Source: an uncultured Acidimicrobiaceae bacterium (lineage in GTDB: Bacteria; Actinomycetota; Acidimicrobiia; Spongiisociales; UBA5794). From it: 41,216 bases of DNA. Made by a program: the position numbers and the translations under genes. This document shows, piece by piece, positions 6,827 to 14,710 of this stretch. Numbering within the stretch: position 1 is the first letter of the stretch; each line of letters opens with the position of its first letter. The notes beneath the pieces were generated by a model, which made no database searches, was not told the origin of the DNA, and saw only the letters and a program-made list of their open reading frames with translations. The stretch covers positions 1 to 41,216 of the forward strand of contig CAMYKI010000057.1 in NCBI GenBank assembly GCA_947258985.1, given 5' to 3'.

Positions 6827-7903
6827 CTATCCGGCTTGCCCCGGTTGTGCCGTTGGGCCGTCTTCTTGCTTCACGGGCACCGTTTCGTGTTTCACCCTCG
6901 CCGCAGGGTCAATGATTCCGTGGTCAGCCTGGAGATGTTGCACGCTTTCGTACGGACCTACGACCGTGATGGTCGAGTCCCCGGGAATGTGCAAAGTAGG
7001 ACTGGGGTGCCACGAACCAACACCAGCAGAGTTGGTAAACATCAGGGTATTGACATCGTACTTGCCCCATATGTCCCAGACCGATTGGTGGGTTAGAGGC
7101 GATCCTTCCGGAACCTCGAATACCGAATGCACAAACAACACATCTCCGACGTAGAAGCTGTCCCGCACCGATGGATCAACCGCCGCGGCGGCGAAAGCTG
7201 GGGCGGCGAGCGCCGAAGCGCTAAACGCGGCGTCGATATCAAAACTGTGAACGATCTTCGATGCCAATCCCTGGTCGAAAAGTCGCATCACGATGCGAAT
7301 GTCAGGGCGAACCTCGCGAGCATCAAGGGCAATCTCGACGTTCGTGAGGTCGTTGTTGGTGCACGCAACTACCGACGATGCGCGTTCGAGACCCGCTTTG
7401 ACCAGTACCTCCGTCTTGCGGGCGTCCTCGAAAAGAACAGGGATTCCCTGCTCTGTAACAAGGTGCACGAAGGGGCCAGATGGGTCGAGCTCGACCACGG
7501 TCACCTCGGTGTCGAAGCGTTGTAGCTCGTGGGCTACGCGATACCCGACGTTGCCGAGCCCGCACAGGATGACGTGGTTTTGCATTCGCTTGCTCCTACG
7601 TGTGTACAGCATGGGCAGACGTTGTCGCAGTATGAAATCCAAGATGGTCGCCGCAGCAAGGGCCATGACCAAGATGCGCACAACAGCGATGAACGTTGCC
7701 ATCACCTGGGTGTCGGTCTGTCGCGAGTCGAGCTCCAACAGCGAGTTGTTACCGCCAAGCATCATCACAACGAGCATGAACGCACGAGGCAGATAGATGC
7801 CTTCTCTCCACCAGAGCAGGCTCGTCGCAATAATGACAACTATTGCGATCGCGACCACCGCTTTGAACAGAGCACGGCGGAGGGCGATGTTCCTCTCGTT
7901 CAC
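6827..7903 (-). CDS. TrkA-N/RCK protein with two-TM channel-like N-terminus
   Basis: This 358-residue protein resembles bacterial Kch-type potassium channels. TM1 is about residues 11-31, a pore-like loop about 38-60, TM2 about 68-92. The RCK/TrkA-N Rossmann domain starts at about 110, with the GLGNVG dinucleotide motif at 115-120 and an acidic residue after TVVELD. The rest matches a TrkA-N plus TrkA-C layout (DVLFVHSVFEVPEGSPLTHQSV and a final beta strand STITVVGP). The pore loop lacks the TVGYG-type selectivity filter: AFMLVVMMLGGNNSLLELD is found instead. It may therefore not conduct K+, or may act as a regulator or modified channel. The GTG start is preceded by TACATT with a 6-nt gap. 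Confidence 0.8.
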   Translation of the reverse strand: MNERNIALRRALFKAVVAIAIVVIIATSLLWWREGIYLPRAFMLVVMMLGGNNSLLELDSRQTDTQVMATFIAVVRILVMALAAATILDFILRQRLPMLYTRRSKRMQNHVILCGLGNVGYRVAHELQRFDTEVTVVELDPSGPFVHLVTEQGIPVLFEDARKTEVLVKAGLERASSVVACTNNDLTNVEIALDAREVRPDIRIVMRLFDQGLASKIVHSFDIDAAFSASALAAPAFAAAAVDPSVRDSFYVGDVLFVHSVFEVPEGSPLTHQSVWDIWGKYDVNTLMFTNSAGVGSWHPSPTLHIPGDSTITVVGPYESVQHLQADHGIIDPAARVKHETVPVKQEDGPTAQPGQAG

Positions 7904-7909
7904 AAGCTC

Positions 7910-7915
7910 AATGTA
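7910..7915 (-). promoter_or_regulatory. -10 box of a leaderless promoter for the TrkA-N gene
   Basis: On the minus strand TACATT is followed by 6 nt and then the GTG start. No Shine-Dalgarno sequence is present. Confidence 0.45.
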
Positions 7916-8078
7916 GCGCGGGCACCTGGATTCGAGTTATCCGTCCGCGTTGTGGGCGCGAGGACGGTGCTCCGCCACCTGCCGGCAACGATCGAAAGGA
8001 TTGTCGGCCGACACGACCACTTGTCTGGTTCGCATGGTGATTGGAGTGCATCCAAGTTGGGAAAGGAGGGATAACCCA

Positions 8079-8183
8079 ATGTGGAATGCAGCCCTCATGA
8101 TCAGTTATGCGAAGCCGATCTCCAGGAGCAAAGTCTGGCGACCAGCTCGCCCACGGCCGATAGCCGATGGCCTTGCTAGCTAG
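8079..8183 (+). CDS. Candidate 34-residue small protein
   Basis: An ATG at 8079 follows an excellent ribosome binding site, AAAGGAGGG, with an 8-nt spacer, one of the strongest in the window. The short product (MWNAALMISYAKPISRSKVW then an Arg/Pro-rich tail ending IADGLAS) has a hydrophobic start and a basic tail. I recognise no family. It runs convergently into the last codon of the SLH-protease gene. The good ribosome binding site is the only evidence; it could be chance. Confidence 0.3.
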   Translation: MWNAALMISYAKPISRSKVWRPARPRPIADGLAS

Positions 8184-11083
8184 GCCCCTAGTGCGCGGTG
8201 CAAGAACGCCGCCATCTGTGCACGGGTCACCGACGAATTGGGACAGAACATGTCGTTAGTGGGCGGATTGCAGCCCAAGGTGATCCCGGCCGCCGCCAAC
8301 GCCTCGATATCGGACTCGAACACCGAACCGTCATCATCCGCAAAGGTGACCCCGCCTCCCGCAGGGAGACTCAAACCACGCACCAAGAACGCCGCCATCT
8401 GACCCCTCGTCACCGGCTCGCGCGGACAGAAGCGGTCGTTCCGCGGCGGATTGCAGCCCAAGGTGATCCCGGCCGCCGCCAGCGCCTCGATATCGGACTC
8501 GAACACCGAACCGTCATCATCGACGAAGTCCACTGCGTCACCGGCGGGAAGATCCAGCGCCCGCACCAGGAACGCCGCCATCTGATCCCGAGTGACCGGG
8601 GCATCCGGGCAGAAGCGGTCGTTGGCGGGGGGGTTACAGCCTCTCGTGATCCCGGCGGCGGCCAACCACTCGATGTCGGCTTCGAACACAGAACCGTCGT
8701 CGTCGATGAAAGTGTTCGGCGGCACCGGCGGCACCGGCGGCGCTTCCGGAGTGGCGGTCACCGACCAACCCGACCAGGGGCCCCAGCCCGAGTCGTTGTG
8801 GGCTCGCACCCGGACCCTGTAATCCTCGCCGTTGACCAAACCTGTGAACGTATGCATCAGCACCGCCCCAACCGTGACCGCGCCTTCGTTCTCCAGCTCC
8901 ACCTCGTACGCATCCACCGCTGAGCCGAGGCCGGATGCTGCGGTCCAGCTGGCGGTGATTTCGGCATCTCCGGCCACCACGTCGGGAACACCCGGTGCCG
9001 AGGGCACGGTGCCCGGGATGAAATCCGGTGACCAGGCCGACCAAGCGCTCCAGCCTTCAGAGTTCTCGGCACGGACCCGGTAGCGGTACGTGTCGCCGGT
9101 GGTGAGCCCGGTCAAGCCATGCGTTGTTGCGGTGCCGGGATCGTGGTTCACCGACCCACCACCGGTGCGATTCTCTAGCGTCAGCTCGTAGCCGGTGATC
9201 GGCAATCCGCCGTCGTCGGCGGGTGGGGCCCAAGACGCCGTCGCCGCATCGACCGCGGTCACGGTGATCGTCGGCTCGAGCGGTGCGCTCGGGACCGTCA
9301 CCGGGACAACCCCATCAGACCAGGGCGACCAGGGCCCGCTGCCGCGTGCGTTTTCGGCGCGAACCCGGAGGCGGTAGGTGTGGCCGTTCACCAAATCATC
9401 GACCTCGGCCGTCAGCGACGTGCCGGCATCGAGGTACGTGTTGGTGGCGGCGGTTTGGTCGTTGAGCTGCAATTCGTAGTTGGTGATGGGGAATCCCCCA
9501 TCGTCGCCGGGGGCGACCCAGCCGGCAGAGATGGACGCGTCCCCGGCTGACACCTCCGGACTGCCGGGTGCTGCGGGCACTGCGCCGGGGACAAAATCGG
9601 AGGACCAACTCGACCAGGGACCATCGCCGATGGCGTTGGTAGCCCGGACCCGGGCCCGGTAGGTGGTGCCGTTGCTCAACCCGGTCGCCGTCGTCTCGAG
9701 GGTGACCCCTACGTCGTTGACGGTGCTGCCACCGCCGACCTCGTCTACTTCGAGGTCGTAGTTGAGGATCGGCGAGCCGCCGTCTGCGGCTGCAGTCCAG
9801 CTGATACTGGCTTGCTCGTCGCCGGGGACCGCAGTCGGGGTGCCCGGAGCGGTCGGCTCGGTGTCGGTTCCCGGGTCGGGATCGACGGTAAGGGTGTATC
9901 CGGTGGCGGTGGTCCCGGTGACAGTGACGGTGAGTCCTTCGAGCACCACACTCTCCCCCACCCCCAGCACATGGCCCACTCCGTTGGGACTGGGTGGCTG
10001 CTGGGTCTGGTCCCGGTAGATGCCGGGGCAGATGCCGTTGCTGTAGTCGATGAAGTCCTGGTCGCCGCAGTAGTAATCCACTTCGTACACCTCGACTCCT
10101 TGCCAGGCGGACGGGATCGGGTCGTAGGTGCTGGTGGTGCGGGCCCCGAAGACGTAGAACCTGCCTGCCTGGGCGGTCTTGATGGCGAGCAGCTGGGTCC
10201 CGGATACGTTGTGGGGTTGGAGTGTCACCGCCTGGTAGCTGCCGTCGGCGATTGCCACGTCGGAGTTGGATACCCAGCCCGATTGAAAGCGGCTGTACGA
10301 CAGGGTGTCGTAGGGGTCGCTCTCGGTGCCGCCGCCTTCTCTCCGGTTGCCACTCATCAGGTCGATCGGGTTGTCGTACTCGCCGCCGAGGCCCGAGTTG
10401 GAGTGCGGCCATTGCAGGGTGTGGCCGATCTCGTGGTTGATGATGCTGGCGTAGGGCAGGACCGCTTCACCGAGTACGACGTAGCGACGGTTGCTGGGGA
10501 AGGTGGACCCGATTCCAGTGCAGTCGGGTTGGGTGTTGATACAGGTCCAGCCTGGTGAGGCGTAGCCCCCGCTGCCGTAGTCATGGTCGACGATGAGGAC
10601 GCCCTCCTGAGACCCGGCCGTCGGGTACGTTCCGTCCAGGAATTCTGGGAGGCAGTCGCCATTCCCATCCGTAGTGATCGAGCCACCGGCGCTGAACACC
10701 GGCTCGTATACGCCGCCGGAGATCGAATCAAAGTAGTCGACCGAGGCGGCGTTGAGCGTGGCGATGATAGAACTCATCGAGGCCGACACTGATCCGCACA
10801 GCCACACCTCCCAGTAGTCCTGGTCGAGTGAGTAACGCTGCACGAACGGGGTCTTGGGGACGAGCCCGGTCGGGTCGTCGTCGAAGAGGCCCTGGGTGGC
10901 GTAGCCGGGGTCGCGGTCGACGACAACGGGAGCTTCCCAATCGATCGGAACGGGGCGGGCCAGCTCGGGTGGAGCACCGGAGGCGGCGGGGGTGATGGCG
11001 GCGACGAGGGCGAGCGTGGCCAGTGCCGTCAGACGTGTCCTCCATCCGTGCAACGGTTTCCCCTTCGAGCCGCGGTCAACCAC
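8180..11083 (-). CDS. Secreted zinc metalloprotease with four FnIII and three SLH-like repeats
   Basis: The 967-residue protein opens with a signal peptide (hydrophobic TALATLALVAAITPAASGA core). The catalytic region contains HEIGHTLQWPH, a metzincin-type HExxHxxxxxH zinc site with His217, Glu218, His221 and His227. The following IDLMSG could supply the Met-turn. It is Cys-rich for a cytoplasmic protein, fitting export. Residues about 408-790 are four fibronectin type III domains, each with a W-S-x-W-S type strand end. The last about 175 residues are three SLH-like repeats (DDDGSVFExDIExLAAAGIT-GCNPP, then FCP, then VTR-QMAAFL), probably attaching it to the cell surface. The GTG at 11083 opens the frame; a TTG at 11053 preceded by AAGGGGAAACCG gives a cleaner signal peptide and may be the real start. 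Confidence 0.88.
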   Translation of the reverse strand: MVDRGSKGKPLHGWRTRLTALATLALVAAITPAASGAPPELARPVPIDWEAPVVVDRDPGYATQGLFDDDPTGLVPKTPFVQRYSLDQDYWEVWLCGSVSASMSSIIATLNAASVDYFDSISGGVYEPVFSAGGSITTDGNGDCLPEFLDGTYPTAGSQEGVLIVDHDYGSGGYASPGWTCINTQPDCTGIGSTFPSNRRYVVLGEAVLPYASIINHEIGHTLQWPHSNSGLGGEYDNPIDLMSGNRREGGGTESDPYDTLSYSRFQSGWVSNSDVAIADGSYQAVTLQPHNVSGTQLLAIKTAQAGRFYVFGARTTSTYDPIPSAWQGVEVYEVDYYCGDQDFIDYSNGICPGIYRDQTQQPPSPNGVGHVLGVGESVVLEGLTVTVTGTTATGYTLTVDPDPGTDTEPTAPGTPTAVPGDEQASISWTAAADGGSPILNYDLEVDEVGGGSTVNDVGVTLETTATGLSNGTTYRARVRATNAIGDGPWSSWSSDFVPGAVPAAPGSPEVSAGDASISAGWVAPGDDGGFPITNYELQLNDQTAATNTYLDAGTSLTAEVDDLVNGHTYRLRVRAENARGSGPWSPWSDGVVPVTVPSAPLEPTITVTAVDAATASWAPPADDGGLPITGYELTLENRTGGGSVNHDPGTATTHGLTGLTTGDTYRYRVRAENSEGWSAWSAWSPDFIPGTVPSAPGVPDVVAGDAEITASWTAASGLGSAVDAYEVELENEGAVTVGAVLMHTFTGLVNGEDYRVRVRAHNDSGWGPWSGWSVTATPEAPPVPPVPPNTFIDDDGSVFEADIEWLAAAGITRGCNPPANDRFCPDAPVTRDQMAAFLVRALDLPAGDAVDFVDDDGSVFESDIEALAAAGITLGCNPPRNDRFCPREPVTRGQMAAFLVRGLSLPAGGGVTFADDDGSVFESDIEALAAAGITLGCNPPTNDMFCPNSSVTRAQMAAFLHRALGA

Positions 11084-11136
11084 AGAGGGTGGTTGTCGGC
11101 AGGTTGAGATGGGGACTTGAGGATCACCCCATCGGT

Positions 11137-11223
11137 CAACTCGCCGACGGCACCTTTGCTGAACAGGGTGTCCACGGTCCGGGGACCGAGATCACGCTCG
11201 AGGTCGGCCCGGCTGAGGTGACC
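11137..11223 (+). pseudogene. Relic of a Uma2-family gene (C-terminal fragment)
   Basis: Read in frame from 11137, this stretch gives QLADGTFAEQGVHGPGTEIT followed by LEVGPAEVT. It closely matches the C-terminus of the Uma2 protein at 1307-1846 (ELVDGVYAERGVHGPGTAVT, then IDIGPAEIT). The nuclease core is missing upstream, where the protease gene begins on the other strand, and the end runs into unrelated sequence. It is therefore a decayed third copy. A short opposite-strand frame over the same bases is not supported. Confidence 0.75.
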
Positions 11224-11304
11224 TTGGCGGATGCAATCCGCATTGAGTTCGATGGAATCGAACCCATCCCAGGAGAGGGTTGTGTTCACCCTGAATCACG
11301 ACGG

Positions 11305-11310
11305 TACCCT
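11305..11310 (+). promoter_or_regulatory. -10 box of a leaderless promoter for the FAD reductase
   Basis: TACCCT, 7 nt, then ATG at 11318. A TTGTGT at 11280-11285 could be a -35 box with a long 19-nt spacer. Confidence 0.5.
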
Positions 11311-11317
11311 CACCGGC

Positions 11318-12220
11318 ATGTACGACATCGCCATTGTCGGGGCCGGGCCGGCCGGACTATCGGGCGCGCTGATTGCCGATTCGGTCGGCATGTCGGCTTG
11401 TGTCATTGAGAGCGGTCCCATCGGTGGGACGGTGGCCAAGATCGGGCACGTCACCAACTTTCTCTCCGATGCCACTACCGGACCGGAACTCGTGGAGCGA
11501 TGGGAACGTGCGCTGGAGGCAACAAGCGTCGAGTTGATCCGCGACCACGCCGAGGATCTGGACCCGGTCGACGACGGATGGCGGGTGCGGACACTCTCGG
11601 GAGCGGAGATCGACGCCGGCTATGTCCTCGTCTCCGCCGGGAACCGGTGGGTGCGGCTCGACGAGCACCCCCTCATTACCGGCGTCGCCGCCGATATCGA
11701 CGTCATTGACTTCTGGCCAAACGAATACCAGCGCATCCTCGACGCCGATCGGCCCCTCATCGTCGGCAGCGACCGGCCCCTCGGGACGTTCGTGCTGACG
11801 GTGGCCGAGGAGTGGGATCTCGAAGCGTCGGCGTGGCCACAGGTCCTAGTCCTGCCCGACAAGGCATATGCGCTCAGTGACGTGCCCGCCGATGTGCAGC
11901 TCGATCTGTTGTGGGCCGACACCATCGACTCGATTCGTCCCGACGGCGCCGGCTACATCGTCGAGTACAGCCACGACGGTGTCAGCACACAGGTGCAGGC
12001 CAGCGACCTCGTCCCCAACCTGGGTACCCGACCCAACAACGAGCTGCTGACCGAATTCGTGGCTGTCGACGACGCCGGCTACGTAACCGGTGATTTGCCC
12101 GCTCGCCTGCTCATCGCCGGCGACCTGGTTCAGCCCTCGCACCGCCGCATCGCCACCGCGGTCGGGGAAGGCGCGCATGCGGTGTTGACGGCCTACTACG
12201 AGGCCGGGGAGTTGTTGTAG
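11318..12220 (+). CDS. Thioredoxin-reductase-like FAD oxidoreductase without CxxC
   Basis: The 300-residue flavoprotein starts MYDIAIVGAGPAGLSGALIA, a Rossmann GxGxxG site for FAD. Near the end, LLIAGDLVQPSHRRIATAVGEG is the second FAD-binding motif of the thioredoxin reductase fold. The central NAD(P)-binding segment is degenerate: LIVGSDRPLGTFVLTVAEE replaces the usual GxGxxA site. The redox-active CxxC of true thioredoxin reductase is missing; the corresponding area reads DFWPNEYQRI. It is thus not a classical TrxB and may be a ferredoxin-NADP reductase-like or diverged oxidoreductase. The ATG at 11318 was chosen since the Rossmann strand starts there and a leaderless promoter fits. A 46-bp palindrome follows 28 nt after the stop. 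Confidence 0.78.
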   Translation: MYDIAIVGAGPAGLSGALIADSVGMSACVIESGPIGGTVAKIGHVTNFLSDATTGPELVERWERALEATSVELIRDHAEDLDPVDDGWRVRTLSGAEIDAGYVLVSAGNRWVRLDEHPLITGVAADIDVIDFWPNEYQRILDADRPLIVGSDRPLGTFVLTVAEEWDLEASAWPQVLVLPDKAYALSDVPADVQLDLLWADTIDSIRPDGAGYIVEYSHDGVSTQVQASDLVPNLGTRPNNELLTEFVAVDDAGYVTGDLPARLLIAGDLVQPSHRRIATAVGEGAHAVLTAYYEAGELL

Positions 12221-12248
12221 ACGGGTTCGGGCGCCTCACGCCCTCCGG

Positions 12249-12294
12249 TTTTGGCGTCCCAGAACGGAATATATTACGTTGTGGGACGCCAAAA
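12249..12294. repeat. 46-bp palindromic element, copy 1
   Basis: Arms TTTTGGCGTCCCA and TGGGACGCCAAAA (13 bp, exact) enclose a second nested palindrome, AACG-g-AATATATT-a-CGTT. The whole 46 bp is symmetric about AATA|TATT except for a few positions. A second 46-bp copy with the same outer arms and AT core lies at 20309-20354. The T-run is on the 5' arm and the A-run on the 3' arm, the reverse of an intrinsic terminator. Confidence 0.85.
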
Positions 12295-12372
12295 CGTGAT
12301 GATTTCGATGTAAGTTGCGAGAGCCGCGGTCGCCGCGGCCACCGTGACTGATCGTCGTACGAGTCGGTTCAT
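12274..12372 (-). CDS. Candidate 32-residue membrane peptide at the end of the two-component operon
   Basis: An ATG at 12372 on the minus strand follows GGGAGGG closely. The product starts MNRLVRRSVTVAAATAALAT and continues YIEIITFWRPTT: a basic N-terminus and one hydrophobic helix, as in small membrane peptides. It lies 87 nt downstream of the histidine kinase on the same strand, so it could be the last gene of that operon. Its final codons are formed by one arm of the 46-bp palindrome. Support is the ribosome binding site and hydrophobic profile only. Confidence 0.4.
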   Translation of the reverse strand: MNRLVRRSVTVAAATAALATYIEIITFWRPTT

Positions 12373-12459
12373 GATCCCTCCCAGAATCGAACATCACCGA
12401 ACCCTCGCGGAACGACCTTGCAGAAACCTTGATGTTCTAGCTGCTGAGCAAGCCGGATC

Positions 12460-13560
12460 TCACTCCGGTGCTCGCACCAGGGGCAGAGCAACCGTCACCG
12501 TGGTGCCCACGCCGGGCGTGCTGGCCACTGCGATTGTCCCGCCATGGGCCTCCACGAGATCCCGGGAAATGGTCAGCCCGAGGCCGGAGCCGGTCGACGT
12601 CGATCCCTTGCGGAAGCGATCGAAGACCCGGTCGAGCTCAGCCGGATCAATCCCCGTGCCGGTGTCCGCAACGTCGACTGTGACGCCGCCGTCCTCGAGC
12701 GAACCGGCAACGGTAAGCGTGCCGCCGTCGGGCATCGCCCGAATGGCATTGACCACCAGGTTGGCGAGCACTTCGCGGATCCGCACCGGGTCAACCACCA
12801 CCTCCCCGACGTCGCCATCAACCCGCAGATCGACCACCACCCCTGCCGCCGCAGCTGATCGACGGTGGGCTTCGAGCACGTCGCCGACGAGGTCCGCACA
12901 GTCGGTGGGTTCGAGGTGCAACGCCAGCGCGCCCGCTTCAGCCAGGCTCAGAGTCCGCAGATCCTCAATGAGCCGCTCCATCACGGTGACCTCCTCGAGG
13001 AGAAGCTCCAGATGGTCCGGGTCGGCCCGATGCACTCCGTCGAGCATCGCCTCAATCTCCCCACGCACCACCGTGAGCGGCGTCCGCAGCTCGTGGCCGA
13101 GATCGGCCAGCAGCTGCCGGCGCTCCTCGTCCGCCCGCTCCAGTCGCCCCGCCATATCGTTGAACGATCGGGCCACCGGCCGGATCGCCGCCGACCCGTC
13201 CGGTTCCACCCGGGCCGAGTAGTCGCCGTCGGCCAGGGACCCGGCGGCGCTGATCAGGTTGCGCACCGGCAGCCAGGTACGGCGCACCCATCGGAAGATC
13301 AGCACCAGGAGTAGAACCGCCAGAAACGGTGTCAACCCGATCACCAACCAGCGACCGGCCGACGTCGTACCCACGATGGCTGTGGCGATGAAGGCGCCGA
13401 GGCCGATTAGCCCACCAACGAGTACCAGCAGGAAGACGAAGAACCGGGCCGCCATCTTGCGGCCGAAGCCCTGCCACGCCTCCGCTCCCTGGCGGCGCGA
13501 CCACCATTCGGGATTGGGCCCCCATTGCCCGCCCGGGTTCCAGTCGCCGCGCCTAGGCAT
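12460..13560 (-). CDS. Sensor histidine kinase (HAMP type)
   Basis: The 366-residue kinase has a hydrophilic Trp/Gly-rich N-terminus (1-34), two TM helices (about 39-62 and 70-89) with almost no extracytoplasmic loop, a HAMP domain (about 90-143), and a HisKA domain with His156 in LLADLGHELRTPLTVV. The ATPase domain has the N box (NLVVNAIRA, Asn267 and Asn271), G1 (DTGTGID, about 299-305) and G2 (STGSGLGL). With so little outside the membrane it probably senses the membrane or a partner protein. The reading frame overlaps the upstream response regulator by 8 nt, so translation is coupled. The small membrane protein at 14273 is a candidate sensor partner. Confidence 0.93.
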   Translation of the reverse strand: MPRRGDWNPGGQWGPNPEWWSRRQGAEAWQGFGRKMAARFFVFLLVLVGGLIGLGAFIATAIVGTTSAGRWLVIGLTPFLAVLLLVLIFRWVRRTWLPVRNLISAAGSLADGDYSARVEPDGSAAIRPVARSFNDMAGRLERADEERRQLLADLGHELRTPLTVVRGEIEAMLDGVHRADPDHLELLLEEVTVMERLIEDLRTLSLAEAGALALHLEPTDCADLVGDVLEAHRRSAAAAGVVVDLRVDGDVGEVVVDPVRIREVLANLVVNAIRAMPDGGTLTVAGSLEDGGVTVDVADTGTGIDPAELDRVFDRFRKGSTSTGSGLGLTISRDLVEAHGGTIAVASTPGVGTTVTVALPLVRAPE

Positions 13561-14233
13561 CGGAGAACTTGTAGCCGACGCCGTATACCGTCACCACCAG
13601 CTCCGGGCGTTTTGGATCGGCCTCCAGCTTGCGCCGCAGGTTTTTGATATGGGCGTCGACCGATCGTTCATACGACTCGAACGACACGCCGTGCACCGCG
13701 TCGAGCAGTTGCGCCCGGGTGTATATCCGCCCCGGTTGTCTGGCGAGCACCAGCAGCAGATCGAATTCGGTTGCAGTGAGTTCGATCTCGCGACCTTCCA
13801 GCGTGACGCGGCGTTTCGGAATGTCGATCTCGACGGACCCGACCCGAATCATCTCTCCCCCACCCACGGTGGCGTCCGCCCGCCGCAACACCGCCCGGAT
13901 GCGGGCCACCAGCTCTTTGGGGCTGAACGGCTTTGTGACGTAGTCGTCGGCACCCAGCTCGAGACCCACGATGCGATCGGTCTCCTCGCTGCGAGCCGTG
14001 AGCATGATGATCGGCACCGACGATGTTGCGCGCAGCGCCCGGGTGACATCAAACCCGTCCATGCCGGGGAGCCCCAGGTCGAGCACGATCATGTCCGGCT
14101 TCTCGGAACGCGCCAGCGTCAATGCAGCCGTGCCGTCGGCTGCTTCGAGCACCTCGAAGCCCGCCTGGCGCAGGTAGTCACGCACCAGACGGGCAATCTT
14201 GATCTCGTCCTCTACGACGAGCACTCGCTTCAT
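13553..14233 (-). CDS. OmpR/PhoB-type response regulator
   Basis: The receiver domain starts MKRVLVVEDEIKIARLVRDY, with phospho-acceptor Asp52 in MIVLDLGLPGMDGF (numbered from the chosen start) and the conserved Thr and Lys in IIMLTAR and YVTKPFSPKEL. The C-terminal winged helix (from about 125) has ELTATEFDLLLVLARQPGRI, the SVDAHIKNLRRKL recognition helix and VYGVGYKF. I chose the ATG at 14233 because AAGGA lies 6 nt before it; the ATG at 14239 sits right on top of that ribosome binding site. It is the middle gene of the small-membrane-protein/regulator/kinase operon and probably the output of that kinase. Confidence 0.94.
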   Translation of the reverse strand: MKRVLVVEDEIKIARLVRDYLRQAGFEVLEAADGTAALTLARSEKPDMIVLDLGLPGMDGFDVTRALRATSSVPIIMLTARSEETDRIVGLELGADDYVTKPFSPKELVARIRAVLRRADATVGGGEMIRVGSVEIDIPKRRVTLEGREIELTATEFDLLLVLARQPGRIYTRAQLLDAVHGVSFESYERSVDAHIKNLRRKLEADPKRPELVVTVYGVGYKFSDA

Positions 14234-14272
14234 TTCCATTCCTTCACAGGTTCCGGTCGAACCATTGTGGCG

Positions 14273-14635
14273 CTATTCCGGTTTCGGCGCCCAGCTTTCG
14301 ACTTCATCTTTCGCATGGGCCATCCGGTGCCACTCCTCGAATCTATCCGTCGCTCCCGGGCGCTCATCTGCACCGGAACGGTCGCCTTTGCGAGAGCGAT
14401 CCCGCCGATTCCGCGGCGAGCCTTCCCTGGTCCAAGGTGGCCCGTAGCCGGCGCGCCTCCATTCGTGGCTCCCGCGACGGGCAAACGCCCCGAATATCAG
14501 CCCGAAGAACGCGATCTTGATGAAGATGAACAGCGGGATGAAGGCCAGTAGCCAGAATCCCGTCGATCCGGCACCGCCGAAGACGAGGGCGCCGATCCCG
14601 ATGCCGGCCAGGATGGGCATGAGAAACCGAAACAT
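14273..14635 (-). CDS. Small membrane protein heading a two-component operon
   Basis: The 120-residue product begins MFRFLMPILAGIGIGALVFG and has two or three hydrophobic segments to about residue 52 (LLAFIPLFIFIKIAFFGLIFGAF). A strongly basic, then mixed-charge cytoplasmic tail rich in Arg, Gly and Trp follows (SHEWRRAGYGPPWTREGSPR onward). No family is recognised. AAAGGAG precedes the ATG with good spacing. It lies 39 nt upstream of the response regulator gene, so it is probably the first gene of the operon and may be a regulator or sensor partner of the nearly loop-less kinase. Confidence 0.72.
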   Translation of the reverse strand: MFRFLMPILAGIGIGALVFGGAGSTGFWLLAFIPLFIFIKIAFFGLIFGAFARRGSHEWRRAGYGPPWTREGSPRNRRDRSRKGDRSGADERPGATDRFEEWHRMAHAKDEVESWAPKPE

Positions 14636-14710
14636 GTGTGAACTCCTTTGTCCGTTGAATCCACGATCTCGAACAAATGTGGAGAACCTGTGAAGGTCGT
14701 GAGGAGGTCT

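Noticed and set aside
12249..12294. Intrinsic terminator
   Set aside because: The hairpin has Ts on the 5' side and As on the 3' side, so no U-run would follow the stem in either direction.
13259..14551. A 430-codon plus-strand frame
   Set aside because: It runs antisense to the response regulator and kinase, which have all their motifs.
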